This document shows, piece by piece, positions 28,001-36,923 of a stretch of 64,000 nucleotides of DNA. The stretch's first letter is position 1. Each line of letters starts with the position of its first letter. The notes under the pieces were generated by a model. That model worked only from the letters and a program-made list of their open reading frames with translations. It was not told the DNA's origin and searched no databases. The position numbers and the translations under genes are program-made. This DNA comes from Streptomyces caatingaensis (GTDB lineage: Bacteria > Actinomycetota > Actinomycetes > Streptomycetales > Streptomycetaceae): the NCBI RefSeq assembly GCF_001187435.1, contig NZ_LFXA01000013.1, positions 248,001 to 312,000 of the forward strand, in the 5' to 3' direction.

Positions 28001-28243
28001 CCGCGAGCCCACATCCCGCTCGCACCGGACCACGGTGGCGCACACCACGGCGTCCCGCCCCTGGGCGAGCGGCACGCGGCCCTCGGGCGCGCAGGCGGTA
28101 CGCACCACCGGCGCTTCACCGAATGTGCCCGGCCCGACAACACCCCGGAGGCCCCGAGCCGGCACCGGACCCGCCGACGCCCGGCGGCGGCCGCGTCTCC
28201 CATGGCCGCGCCCCGCTCCCGGCCGCGACACCCCCCAAGCCGC

Positions 28244-28262
28244 TTAGGTAAGGCATACCTAA
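28244..28262. promoter_or_regulatory. Iron box (DmdR/IdeR-type operator)
   Basis: TTAGGTAAGGCATACCTAA, a 19-bp near-perfect palindrome, matches the actinobacterial iron box (TTAGGTTAGGCTMACCTAA). In Streptomyces such sites are bound by the iron-loaded repressor DmdR1, usually before siderophore or iron-uptake genes. Here it lies 243 bases after the P450 stop and 433 bases before the radical SAM gene, in a 694-base region (28001-28694) otherwise without supported genes. Its target is most likely the downstream cluster or an unannotated short transcript. Confidence 0.75.
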
Positions 28263-28694
28263 ATGGATCAACCTACGACGCAGGGCACATCCAGCACAAT
28301 CGGGATTCGGCCGCAGTGCACGAAAAGTGGACAAGACGGGTCGTCAATTCCCCGGCGAACGCCATGAGTAGGCGCCTGATCAGCGAATCCGTGCGGTGAG
28401 GCGACGCCTCGCGAGCGCCGGCGGCCGTCGACGGCCACCACGCCCACCCGGCTTCAACCATCACCTTTGCCCGGCTTTGCCCCCGTACGCCCTCCGGAAG
28501 AGTGCTCCCGGCACTCGCCCAGGGCAGCGACCGGAACACCTCTCTCCTCATACGAAGCAGCGCCACTAGCCTCGAAAAAGCGTGAGGGGTACATGGATCG
28601 GCCGCATTCGCCTGCGCAGAGCGCCTGTTGACGAGTCCGCCGAAAGTCTTACCCCGGCCGGGTTTCCTTCCGTACAGCAGTACAGGGAGTGCCG

Positions 28695-29756
28695 ATGGAA
28701 GCGTTCATACCCACGGAGAGCGTCACCGCAGCGCCCCGTGACCGCACCCGGGTCCACTACAAGCGGTTCCACAACATCTACCTCTACATCACCGAGAAGT
28801 GCCAACTCCGCTGTGGCCACTGCTACATGGGCGACCGGCTGGAGCGCGGCCTGTCGCTGACGTACGAGCGCGCGACCAAGATCATGGACTACTGCCGCAC
28901 ACTGGGCGGCGAGTACATCACCTTCCTCGGCGGGGAGCCCACGCTCCACCCCGAGCTGCCCCGGATGGTCGACTACGCCCTCGACCAGGGCTACCGCCAG
29001 GTCATGATCAACTCCAATGGCCTGCTGGAGCGCACCATCGACAAGATCGCCCCGGAGAAGCTGCACTACATCTCCTTCAGCCTGGACGGCGCGAGCCCGG
29101 CCACCCACGACGCGATCCGCGGCGAGGGCATGTTCGACAAGACCGTGCCGTGCATCCGCGAGACCATCGCCGCGGGCTACGACGTCCGCCTGATCTGCAC
29201 CATCTCCCAGCTCAACATCGACGACGCGGAGCCGCTGCTCGCGCTCGCCGACGAACTCGGCGTGAAGATGGTCAACTTCCACGTCTTCTCCGAGGAGGGA
29301 CGCGGCATCGCCAACGCCGAGGACTGGTCGCTCTCGCCGCAGCGCTGGATCGACTTCTACGAACACCTGGAGTCGATCAAGGACGACTACAAGACGTCCA
29401 TCTGGTACCCGCCGACCTACGCCCACGCCAAGAAGCTCGACCGCTACATCGACGAGGGCTACCGCGGCTGCGTCGGCTGCTCGCTCGACCGCCTGTCGAT
29501 CTTCCCCGACGGCCGCTGCTACGTGTGCTCGGTGCTCTTCGACGAGCCGATGCACTTCGCGACGATGACCGACCGGGGGCTCCGGCTCAACCGCCAGCAC
29601 AACGAGTTCGAGCTGTTCACCCAGGCCACCTTCCAGGCCAAGGACGAGCCGTGGCTCAGCGGCTGCCCGGCCGAGACGGTGCTCGCCAAGAACGGCAAAC
29701 CCCAGACCCCCGACGGGCTGGTGTCCATGTGCCGGCTGTGGAAGTCGCAGGCGTGA
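28695..29756 (+). CDS. Radical SAM enzyme with SPASM-like cysteine cluster
   Basis: 353 residues. The radical SAM motif C36-x3-C40-x2-C43 lies in 'YITEKCQLRCGHCYMGDRLE'; 'YITFLGGEPTLHPELPRMVD' is the GGE motif for SAM binding, and 'HYISFSLDGASPATHDAIRG' completes the barrel. The C-terminal part has more cysteines ('GCVGCSLDRLSIFPDGRCYV' then a Cys, and 'LSGCPAE', 'MCRLW') like SPASM domains that hold extra Fe-S clusters. It makes a 5'-deoxyadenosyl radical; the substrate is unknown. ATG 28695 has GGGAG five bases before; GTG 28689 overlaps that site. It leads a run of overlapping genes with SAH-hydrolase homologues. No precursor peptide is evident nearby. Confidence 0.88.
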   Translation: MEAFIPTESVTAAPRDRTRVHYKRFHNIYLYITEKCQLRCGHCYMGDRLERGLSLTYERATKIMDYCRTLGGEYITFLGGEPTLHPELPRMVDYALDQGYRQVMINSNGLLERTIDKIAPEKLHYISFSLDGASPATHDAIRGEGMFDKTVPCIRETIAAGYDVRLICTISQLNIDDAEPLLALADELGVKMVNFHVFSEEGRGIANAEDWSLSPQRWIDFYEHLESIKDDYKTSIWYPPTYAHAKKLDRYIDEGYRGCVGCSLDRLSIFPDGRCYVCSVLFDEPMHFATMTDRGLRLNRQHNEFELFTQATFQAKDEPWLSGCPAETVLAKNGKPQTPDGLVSMCRLWKSQA

Positions 29757-31015
29757 ACGGGGCGACGAACGCGGTGACTTCCCCGTCCCTGCCCGGTTCC
29801 CCGGCCCCGGCCCCTTCCTCGTCCCCCTCCTCCCCCGCACCCGTGCCCCCGCCCGCCCCCACCCCCGCCTCCGAGCGCGCCCGGGTCAAGCTGGCCTGGC
29901 GCCAGATGCCCGTCCTGACCGCGCTGCGCCGCAGGTTCCGCCCCGAAAAACCCCTGCGCGACGTACGGATCGCCGCCGCCCTGCACATCAGCGCGGAGAG
30001 CGCCCACCTGCTGGTCTCCCTCAAGGACGCCGGCGCACAGCTCCTCCTGTTCCCGTCCGACCCGCGCACGGTCGACCCGGGCGCCGTGGCCGAGCTGGAG
30101 CGGCTGCGCGCGGTGCGCGTGCTTCCCGGGGAACCCGGTGCGCTCCCCGAGGAGTTGGACCGGTTCCGCCCGCAGCTCTTGATCGACAACTCGACGCTCC
30201 TGGGCGTATGCCGTCGATCACCCCGGGCAGCAGGCGAGTTGGCGGGCGCCACGGTGCACTCGCGCAGCGGACTGCGGACGGTCCGCGAGCTGCTGGCCGA
30301 GGAGCCCGACCGGCCTCCCGTACCCGTGATCGCCATGGCGGACAACCCGCTCAAGAGCGCCATAGAGACGCCGATGGGCACCGGCCAGTCCACCGCCGCC
30401 GCGCTCATCAGGGCGACGGGGATGCAGCTCGGCGGGAAGCGGGTCGTGGTCATCGGGTACGGCACGGCGGGAGCCGGCATCGCCGCCTACCTCTCGGCGC
30501 TGCGGGCACGGGTGACGGTGGTGGACGTCTCGGCCGTGGCGTGCCTGCGGGCCGTCGCCGCCGGGTACGGCATCGACTCGCTGACGGGGGCGCTGAGTTA
30601 CGCCGACGCCGTCATCGTCGCCAGCGGCACGCACGACGTCATCACCGGCCCCGACCTGGACCTGCTCCAGGACGGCGCGGTGCTCGGCAACATCGGGCAC
30701 TATCCGGACGCCATCGACGTCCCGGCGCTGCGGGCCGCGGCCAAGAAGGTGCTGCCGGTGGCGCCCGGTCTGGAGGAGTACCAGCTGCCGGGCAAGTCGC
30801 TCTACCTGCTGGGCGGCGGCGCGCAGTTCAACCATGTCTGCGGGGACGGCAACGCGGGCGAGATGATGGACCTCTCGCTCTCCCTGCACGCGCTGTGCAC
30901 GGTCCGCCTGTGGGAGCGGCGCGGCCAACTGCCGCCGGGGCTGGGCGAGATGCCCGGCGAGCTGACGGACGCCGTGGCCCGCGCCAAGCTCCGGTCCCTG
31001 GGGTACGTCGCATGA
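29753..31015 (+). CDS. SAH-hydrolase-like protein 1 (NAD-binding)
   Basis: 420 residues. After a Pro/Ser-rich N-terminal stretch (about residues 8-42) the protein follows the S-adenosylhomocysteine hydrolase fold: 'RIAAALHISAESAHLLVSL' corresponds to the SahH block 'GSLHMTVQTAVL', 'NPLKSAIETPMGTG' to 'SVTKSKFDN', and 'RVVVIGYGTAGAGIAAYL' is the NAD-binding GxGxxG, with 'DGAVLGNIGHYP' after it. The catalytic Lys is kept, but the following Asp is Glu, the adjacent Asn is missing and the T-x-Q-T block is changed, so ordinary SAH hydrolysis is doubtful. GTG 29753 overlaps the upstream stop (GTGA). It may oxidise or dehydrate a nucleoside-type substrate. Confidence 0.8.
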   Translation: MNGATNAVTSPSLPGSPAPAPSSSPSSPAPVPPPAPTPASERARVKLAWRQMPVLTALRRRFRPEKPLRDVRIAAALHISAESAHLLVSLKDAGAQLLLFPSDPRTVDPGAVAELERLRAVRVLPGEPGALPEELDRFRPQLLIDNSTLLGVCRRSPRAAGELAGATVHSRSGLRTVRELLAEEPDRPPVPVIAMADNPLKSAIETPMGTGQSTAAALIRATGMQLGGKRVVVIGYGTAGAGIAAYLSALRARVTVVDVSAVACLRAVAAGYGIDSLTGALSYADAVIVASGTHDVITGPDLDLLQDGAVLGNIGHYPDAIDVPALRAAAKKVLPVAPGLEEYQLPGKSLYLLGGGAQFNHVCGDGNAGEMMDLSLSLHALCTVRLWERRGQLPPGLGEMPGELTDAVARAKLRSLGYVA

Positions 31016-32172
31016 CCCGCACACCTCCCGCGGCCGCCCGCCCCGTCATGCCCGTTCTGTCGTCCCTGGAGCGGGACTTCGGCGACCGCGGCCCGCTGGC
31101 CGGTCGCCGGGTGGCCGCCGCGCTCAACGTCACGCCGGAGGCCGGTGGCCTGGTGCGGGTGCTGGTGGCGGGCGGCGCCCGGGTCACCGTCGTCTCCTCC
31201 AAGACCACGACCTTCGACGCCGGGGCGGCGAAGGAGATGACCGAGCTGGGCGCCGAGGTATGGGCCGCCCCGGTGCAGCAGTCCGCCGCAACCGCCCGCG
31301 CCGTGCTGACGGCGGCGCCGGACCTGGTGCTGGACAACGGCGAGTTCGCCCGGCTCTGGAGCCGGACGCCGCAGCCGCCGCCGGTGACCGGCGGCACCGC
31401 GCACTCCCGGAACGCGGTCAAGAACCTGGGGGCGCTCGGCGGCGACCTGCCGTTCCCGCTGCTCTCCGTCTTCGGTTCCCCGCTGAAGGCCGCTGTGGAG
31501 ACCGCGCACGGCACCGGGCAGGCCGCCCTGCGCGGACTGCTCGACGCGGGCGTCCTGCTGGCGGGCAAGAACGTCCTGGTGGTCGGGTTCGGCGTCACCG
31601 GACGGGCGGTCGCCGACTACGCCCGGGGGTGCCACGGCCGGGTCGCGGTGGCCGAGGTCTCACCGGTGGCCGCGCTGCGTGCCGTCTACGAGGGCCACCG
31701 CCTGGTGCCGCTGGACCAGGGCCTGCCGGCGGCCGACGTGGTCCTCACCGTCACCGACTCCGCCCGGGTGCTCACCCTGGAGCGGCTGCGCGCGCTCAAG
31801 GACGGCGCGGTGGTCGGCGGCATCGGCCACTCCCGGGAGGAGATCGACCGCGCGGCACTCGACGGCGCCGCCACCGAACGCCGCGCCGGGCCCGGCCGGA
31901 TCACCTACCTCCTGGACGGCAAGCACCTCACGCTGCTGGAGGGGCCGGGGCACAACCACGTCTTCGCCGGGATCAACCCGCCGGAGATGATGGACGTCTC
32001 CCTCGCCCTGCACGCCCTGTGCCTGGCGCACCTCGCGGGGCTCGGCACGACGCGGCTGCCCCGGCGCCTGCTGCCGGTCCCGGACGCGGTCGACGCCGAG
32101 GTCGCCCGGCGCAAGCTCACCGCGCTCGGACACGACTGGCCCGCCGCCGCGGAAGAAGGGAGCACCGGGTGA
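31012..32172 (+). CDS. SAH-hydrolase-like protein 2 (NAD-binding)
   Basis: 386 residues, a diverged paralogue of the preceding gene and joined to it by an ATGA overlap. Same block order: 'RVAAALNVTPEAGGLVRVLV' (the catalytic His of SahH is Asn here), 'GSPLKAAVETAHGTGQ', NAD motif 'NVLVVGFGVTGRAVADYA', and 'GAVVGGIGHSREEIDRAAL'. The C-terminus 'INPPEMMDVSLALHALC' parallels that of copy 1 ('GNAGEMMDLSLSLHALC'). With fewer SahH active-site residues than copy 1 it may form a heteromer with it or catalyse a different redox step. A true SAH hydrolase is encoded 3.3 kb downstream, so these two are not needed for SAH turnover. Confidence 0.78.
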   Translation: MTRTPPAAARPVMPVLSSLERDFGDRGPLAGRRVAAALNVTPEAGGLVRVLVAGGARVTVVSSKTTTFDAGAAKEMTELGAEVWAAPVQQSAATARAVLTAAPDLVLDNGEFARLWSRTPQPPPVTGGTAHSRNAVKNLGALGGDLPFPLLSVFGSPLKAAVETAHGTGQAALRGLLDAGVLLAGKNVLVVGFGVTGRAVADYARGCHGRVAVAEVSPVAALRAVYEGHRLVPLDQGLPAADVVLTVTDSARVLTLERLRALKDGAVVGGIGHSREEIDRAALDGAATERRAGPGRITYLLDGKHLTLLEGPGHNHVFAGINPPEMMDVSLALHALCLAHLAGLGTTRLPRRLLPVPDAVDAEVARRKLTALGHDWPAAAEEGSTG

Positions 32173-33206
32173 ACGTGCTGGTCTGCGGCGCCGTCAGCGC
32201 ACTGGGGGAACGGGTGCTGCGCGACGAACTCGCCCCGCCCCCCTACCACCTGGAGTTCACCGACGACACCGACCCGCTGCGCGCCGAGCGGCTCGCCCGG
32301 TGCGAGGCGGTGCTGGTCGACCAAGCCCCCCTCACCGAGGCGGACTTCGCGCGGATGACGCGCCTGCGCCTCGTCCAGCGCCTGGGGCGCGGACAGTTCG
32401 ACATCTCCGGCGAACTCGCCGCCGCCCGCGCCCGGGGCGTCCCGGTGGCCCACAACCGCTCGGGCTTCGCGGCGCGCGCCACCGCCGAGCACACGGTCAT
32501 GGTGATCCTCGCGCTGCTGCGGCAACTGCCGGACGCCGACGCGTTCGTACGGTCAGGGCAGTGGCGTGAGGCCGGCGGCTCCCACCGCTTCGACGCGGCG
32601 ACCCGGCAGTTGGACGGCGCCTCGGTCGCGCTCGTGGGCATGGGCCGCGTCGGGCGGGCCACCGCCCGGCTGCTGGCCGCCTTCGGGGCCGAGGTGGCCT
32701 ACTGGTCGCGCACCCGCCTCGCCCCCGGGGAGGAGCGGGACCTGGCGGCCGTCCACCGGCCCCTCGACGAGCTGCTGGCCGCCGCCGACGTCGTCAGTCT
32801 GCACATCCGCCCCGACCCCGCCGCGCCCTTCGTCTTCGACACCCGGCTCTTCGGCCTCATGCGCCCCGGCGGATACTTCGTCAACACCTCGCGCGGCACG
32901 CTCGTCGACGAGCACGCGCTGGCCGGGGCGCTGCGGGCCGGTCACCTGGCGGGGGCCGCGCTGGACGTCTTCACCACCGAGCCCCCCGGCCCGTCCTCCC
33001 CGCTGGACGGGTCCCCCCATCTGCTGCTGACACCCCATATCGCCGGTCGCACCCGGGAGGTCGCCGAGATGTACTTCCGCTCCGCCTGCGCCAACATCCA
33101 CCGGCTCCGGGCCGGACACCCCCTGCGGGACCTCGTGGACCCCGTGGCCCCCGTACGGCCCGGGGCACCGGCCGGGCGGGCGCGCACCGCGCAGGGCGGG
33201 TTCTGA
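32169..33206 (+). CDS. D-isomer-specific 2-hydroxyacid dehydrogenase
   Basis: 345 residues. The NAD fold is shown by 'VALVGMGRVGRATARLLAAF'. 'PGGYFVNTSRGTLVDEHAL' and 'AALDVFTTEPPGPSSPL' with 'LLTPHIAG' supply the catalytic Arg/Glu/His arrangement of the phosphoglycerate-dehydrogenase family. The family reduces 2-oxoacids to D-2-hydroxyacids (or the reverse). GTG 32169 overlaps the previous stop (GTGA), so it is co-translated with the SahH-like genes. A likely job is setting or oxidising a hydroxyl in an intermediate of this cluster; the substrate is unknown. Confidence 0.87.
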   Translation: MNVLVCGAVSALGERVLRDELAPPPYHLEFTDDTDPLRAERLARCEAVLVDQAPLTEADFARMTRLRLVQRLGRGQFDISGELAAARARGVPVAHNRSGFAARATAEHTVMVILALLRQLPDADAFVRSGQWREAGGSHRFDAATRQLDGASVALVGMGRVGRATARLLAAFGAEVAYWSRTRLAPGEERDLAAVHRPLDELLAAADVVSLHIRPDPAAPFVFDTRLFGLMRPGGYFVNTSRGTLVDEHALAGALRAGHLAGAALDVFTTEPPGPSSPLDGSPHLLLTPHIAGRTREVAEMYFRSACANIHRLRAGHPLRDLVDPVAPVRPGAPAGRARTAQGGF

Positions 33207-34962
33207 TGCTCGTCCTGGGGATCAACTTCGGCTTCCACGACCCCTCGGCCGCGCTGCTGGAGGACGGCCGGCTGCTGGCCATGGCCGAGCAGGAGCGGTT
33301 CAGCCGCCGCAAGCGGGCCCGCCTGGAGATGCCGATCGAGGCCGTCCAGTCCTGCCTGCGGCAGGCCGGGGCACGGGCCGGCGACGTCGAGGCCGTCGCC
33401 ACCGGCTGGGACGTCGCCCGCTTCGACCCGCCGCTGCCGCCCGCGCCCTGCCTGGAGCTGGACAACGCCCTGCCGGCCGACTTCGCCCGCCCGCTGCGCC
33501 CCACGGTGGTGCCCGTGGCCCACCACATGGCCCACGCCGCCAGCGCCCTGTGGTCCAGCGGCTTCGACGAGGCGGCGATCGTGGTGGTGGACGGGCAGGG
33601 CGAGCGCGAGTCCAGCTCCGTGGCGTACGGGGACGCGGACGGCATCCGCATCCTGGCGAGCTACCCGGTCAACGCCTCCCTCGGGCACTTCTACCGCGCG
33701 GCCACCCAGTACGCGGGGCTGGAGTCGCCCGCCTCGCGCGGCGAGGGCAAGCTGATGGGCCTGGCCGCCTACGGACGCGCCGAGGCCTCCGCCGCGCGGG
33801 AGACGATGCCCCTGATCACCGAGGACGGCGGCCCCGCCCTGGCGGCCGGGGTCCGGGTGCCGCACACCGCCGACACCCGCACGGAGATGCGCGCCGCGCT
33901 GCTGGACTGGTGGCGCCGCACCGCCTTCCCGTACGTGGCGGGCCACGGGGAGGAGCAGATGGCCTACGCGCACTTCGCCGCCGCCGCGCAGGCCGCCCTG
34001 GAGGAGGCGCTGCTCGAACTCGCCCGCACCGCCCGCCGGTCGACCCGCAGCGGCCGCCTGGTCGTCGCCGGCGGCGTGGCCCAGAACTGCTCCGCCAACG
34101 CCCGGATCGCCGCCAGCGGCCTCTTCGACGCGTACTACTTCCTGCCCGTCGCCCACGACCCCGGGGTGAGCCTGGGCGCGGCCCTGCACACCGCGCACGC
34201 CCACGCCCGCGCCACCGGTGGTCCCTTCGCCCCCACCCGGATCGACCACGCCTACTGGGGGCCCGGCGCCACCGACGCCGAGATCGCCGACGCCCTGTCG
34301 GCGGGCGGCCTGACATCGGTGCGGCTGTCGGACGCCGAGCTGACCGGCTATGTCGCCGCCGCCCTGGCCGCGGGGCGGATCGTCGGCTGGTTCTGCGGCC
34401 GGGCGGAGATCGGCCCCCGGGCCCTGGGCGCCCGCAGCGTGCTCGCCGACCCGCGGGACCGGCGGATCGTCTCCCGGCTCAACCGGATCAAGGGGCGGGA
34501 GATCTGGCGGCCGCTGGCGCCCAGCGTGCTGTCGGAGCGCTTCGACGACTATTTCGACGCCGCGCACCGCTCCCCCTTCATGAACGTGTCGGCGACGGTA
34601 CGGCCCGAGGTGCGCTCCCGCATTCCGGCGGTGGTGCACGTGGACGGCAGCGCGCGCCCGCAGGCGGTGGACCGCGCGCACGCCCCGCGCTACTGGGCGC
34701 TGATCCGGCGCTTCGAGGAACTGACCGGGGTCCCGGTCCTCCTCAACACCTCCTTCAATCTGGCGGGTGAGCCGATCGTCAACTCCCCCGGGACGCGGTC
34801 CGTACCTTCCTGGGCAGCGAGCTGGACCTGCTCGTCCTGGACGGCCGGCTGGCCGCCAAGGACCCGGCGCTGCTGCCCGGGCCCCCGGCCGGCCCGGTCA
34901 CGGCCGCGCGCGGCTCCCGGGCCGGGGAGGACCCCCGGCCCGAGGCCGCCGAGGTCACCTGA
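33206..34962 (+). CDS. Carbamoyltransferase (NodU/CmcH/TobZ family), apparent frameshift near the C-terminus
   Basis: About 585 residues if the frame is restored. The N-terminal Kae1-like domain begins 'VLGINFGFHDPSAALLEDG', holds the metal-binding 'PVAHHMAHAASAL' and 'EGKLMGLAAYGRA'; the YrdC-like C-terminal domain has 'EIGPRALGARSVLADPRD' and 'LLNTSFNLAGEPIVNSP'. The family transfers carbamoyl from carbamoyl phosphate via carbamoyl-AMP to a hydroxyl. At the CCCCCGGG run (34785-34792) the frame is lost by one base: only the shifted frame gives the expected 'DAVRTFLGSELDLLVLDGRL' end, closing at TGA 34960-34962. The change removes about 57 residues, so it is either a base-calling error or a real mutation. 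The start TGATG overlaps the dehydrogenase stop. Confidence 0.83.
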
Positions 34963-34963
34963 G

Positions 34964-35416
34964 GTGATCGCGGCCGTCTGGCTCCTCCTGGTGCGCGACG
35001 GCAACGTGCTGCTCTCGCGCCGGCGCGGCACCGGCTACCGGGACGGCTGGCTGAGCCTGGTCGGCGGTCATCTGGAGGACGACGAGAGCGTGTACGGCGG
35101 GGCCGCCCGGGAGGCCCGGGAGGAGGTCGGTGTGACGGTGCGGCGCCGGGAGGTCGAGGTGGTGTCGGTCGTGCACCGCCTGGAGGGCGGCAGCCGCGTC
35201 GACTTCTTCGCCGTCTGCGGGCGCTGGACGGGCGAGGTGTCCAACGCCGAGCCGCACAAGTGCGCCGGGCTGCTGTGGAGTCCGCTCGACGCGCTGCCCG
35301 CCGACGTCGTCCCGTACATGCGCGCCGCGATCGTCAACTACCGCGCCGGGTGCTGGTTCACCAGTCGCGGGTGGCCGGACTCTTTCCCCAACTCCCTTGA
35401 TCACACCGCCTATTGA
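34964..35416 (+). CDS. NUDIX hydrolase
   Basis: 150 residues. A complete Nudix box reads G-H-L-E-D-D-E-S-V-Y-G-G-A-A-R-E-A-R-E-E within 'GGHLEDDESVYGGAAREARE', followed by 'EVGV'. The fold starts 'IAAVWLLLVRDGNVLLSRRR'. Such enzymes split nucleoside diphosphates linked to another group, leaving a phosphate. GTG 34964 comes one base after the carbamoyltransferase stop; without the upstream frameshift the two genes are separate and coupled, and the long joined reading of 33206-35416 is an artefact of the shift. In a nucleoside-like pathway it could remove a nucleotide phosphate. Confidence 0.87.
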   Translation: MIAAVWLLLVRDGNVLLSRRRGTGYRDGWLSLVGGHLEDDESVYGGAAREAREEVGVTVRRREVEVVSVVHRLEGGSRVDFFAVCGRWTGEVSNAEPHKCAGLLWSPLDALPADVVPYMRAAIVNYRAGCWFTSRGWPDSFPNSLDHTAY

Positions 35417-35424
35417 TCTATCGT
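35397..35424 (+). promoter_or_regulatory. Putative promoter of the SAH hydrolase gene
   Basis: TTGATC (35397-35402) and TATCGT (35419-35424) with a 16-base spacer fit a vegetative promoter, 36 bases before the start at 35460. TTGATC occurs again at 35413-35418. It lies in the last codons of the NUDIX gene, so the second half of the cluster may have its own transcript. Confidence 0.45.
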
Positions 35425-35459
35425 CGCAGCACATTGACGACACGAGAGGACCCGCACCG

Positions 35460-36923
35460 ATGACCGCCGATCGACTGCAGATCCGCAACGGCGTCGAATT
35501 CGCCGTCGCCGACCTGTCCCTGGCCGAGTTCGGCCGCAACGAGATCCGGCTCGCCGAGCACGAGATGCCCGGACTGGTCGAGCTGCGCCGCGAGTACGGC
35601 GACGCCCGCCCGCTCCGGGGCGCGCGGATCTCCGGCTCGCTGCACATGACGGTCCAGACGGCCGTGCTGATCGAGACCCTGGTCGCGCTGGGCGCCGAGG
35701 TGCGCTGGGCCTCCTGCAACATCTTCTCCACCCAGGACCACGCGGCCGCCGCCGTCGTCGTCGGCCCCGACGGCACACCCGAAGCGCCCGCCGGCGTACC
35801 GGTGTTCGCGTGGAAGGGCGAGAGCCTCGAAGAGTACTGGTGGTGCACCGAGCAGATGCTGACCTGGCCGGGCGACCGCGGCCCGACGGCGATCGTCGAC
35901 GACGGCGGCGACGCGACCCTGCTCGTCCACAAGGGCGTGGAGTACGAGAAGGCCGGCGCGGTGCCGCAGCCCGGGCCGGACGACTCCGAGGAGTGGCGGG
36001 CCTTCCTGGAGCAGCTGCGCGGTTCCCTGGCCGCGCACGGCTCACGGTGGAGCCGGGCGGCGGACGAGATCCTGGGCGTCAGCGAGGAGACGACGACCGG
36101 CGTGCACCGGCTGTACCACCTGGCGGACGCGGGCGAGCTGCTGTTCCCGGCCATCAACGTCAACGACTCGGTGACCAAGTCGAAGTTCGACAACCGCTAC
36201 GGCATCCGGCACTCCCTCATCGACGGCATCAACCGGGGAACCGACGTGCTGATCGGCGGCAAGGTCGCCGTGGTCTGCGGCTACGGGGACGTCGGCAAGG
36301 GGTCCGCCGACTCGCTGCGCGGGCAGGGCGCCCGGGTGATCGTCACCGAGATCGACCCCATCTGCGCGCTCCAGGCCCAGATGGACGGGTACGAAGTGGC
36401 CTCCCTGGACAGCGTCGTGGACCGGGCCGACATCGTCATCACCACCACCGGCAACAAGGACGTGGTGCGCCTGGAGCACATGGCCCGGATGAAGCACCAG
36501 ACCATCCTGGCGAATATCGGCCACTTCGACAACGAGCTGGACATGGCCGGTCTGGCGCGGGTGCCGGGCATCCGGCGCATCACCGTCAAGCCGCAGGTGG
36601 ACGAGTGGCGGTTCCCGGACGGGCACTCCATCATCGTGCTCGCCGAGGGGCGGCTGGTGAACCTGGGCAACGCGACCGGCCACCCGTCGTTCGTGATGTC
36701 CTGTTCGTTCGCCAACCAGGTCATCGCGCAGATCGAGCTGTTCACGGCGCGCGAGAAGTACGAGCGCCAGGTGTACCGGCTGCCCAAGGAGCTGGACGAG
36801 AAGGTGGCCCGGATCCACGTGCGGGCGCTCGGCGGCGAGCTGACCGAGCTCACCGAGGAGCAGGCCGCCTACATCGGCGTGCCGGTGCAGGGTCCGTACA
36901 AGCCCGAGCACTACCGCTACTGA
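35460..36923 (+). CDS. ahcY: S-adenosylhomocysteine hydrolase
   Basis: 487 residues, full length for the actinobacterial enzyme. All active-site blocks are intact: 'GSLHMTVQTAVLIETL', 'NIFSTQDHAAAAV', 'VNDSVTKSKFDNRYG', the NAD motif 'VAVVCGYGDVGKGSADSL', 'ANIGHFDNELDM' and the C-terminal dimer-locking 'YKPEHYRY'. It splits SAH into homocysteine and adenosine in the cytoplasm. Its presence here, next to a radical SAM enzyme and two SahH-like proteins, suggests it serves the cluster (removing SAH or supplying adenosine), though it could be the only genomic copy. TGATG overlaps the P450 start downstream. Confidence 0.95.
   Translation: MTADRLQIRNGVEFAVADLSLAEFGRNEIRLAEHEMPGLVELRREYGDARPLRGARISGSLHMTVQTAVLIETLVALGAEVRWASCNIFSTQDHAAAAVVVGPDGTPEAPAGVPVFAWKGESLEEYWWCTEQMLTWPGDRGPTAIVDDGGDATLLVHKGVEYEKAGAVPQPGPDDSEEWRAFLEQLRGSLAAHGSRWSRAADEILGVSEETTTGVHRLYHLADAGELLFPAINVNDSVTKSKFDNRYGIRHSLIDGINRGTDVLIGGKVAVVCGYGDVGKGSADSLRGQGARVIVTEIDPICALQAQMDGYEVASLDSVVDRADIVITTTGNKDVVRLEHMARMKHQTILANIGHFDNELDMAGLARVPGIRRITVKPQVDEWRFPDGHSIIVLAEGRLVNLGNATGHPSFVMSCSFANQVIAQIELFTAREKYERQVYRLPKELDEKVARIHVRALGGELTELTEEQAAYIGVPVQGPYKPEHYRY

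Noticed and set aside
28263..28367. Short ORF (34 codons) starting right after the iron box
   Set aside because: No ribosome-binding site, poor codon bias and no recognisable peptide features. A leaderless iron-regulated peptide cannot be excluded but is not supported.
28582..28860. Possible precursor peptide ORF before the radical SAM gene
   Set aside because: It overlaps the start of the radical SAM gene in another frame, is Ser/Arg-rich and lacks a leader/core pattern, so the cluster is not treated as a RiPP pathway.
33206..35416. A single 736-residue carbamoyltransferase-NUDIX fusion
   Set aside because: The region joining the two domains has the composition of a shifted frame, while the neighbouring frame gives the conserved carbamoyltransferase end and a normal stop before the NUDIX GTG. 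It is better explained by a frameshift than by a true fusion.
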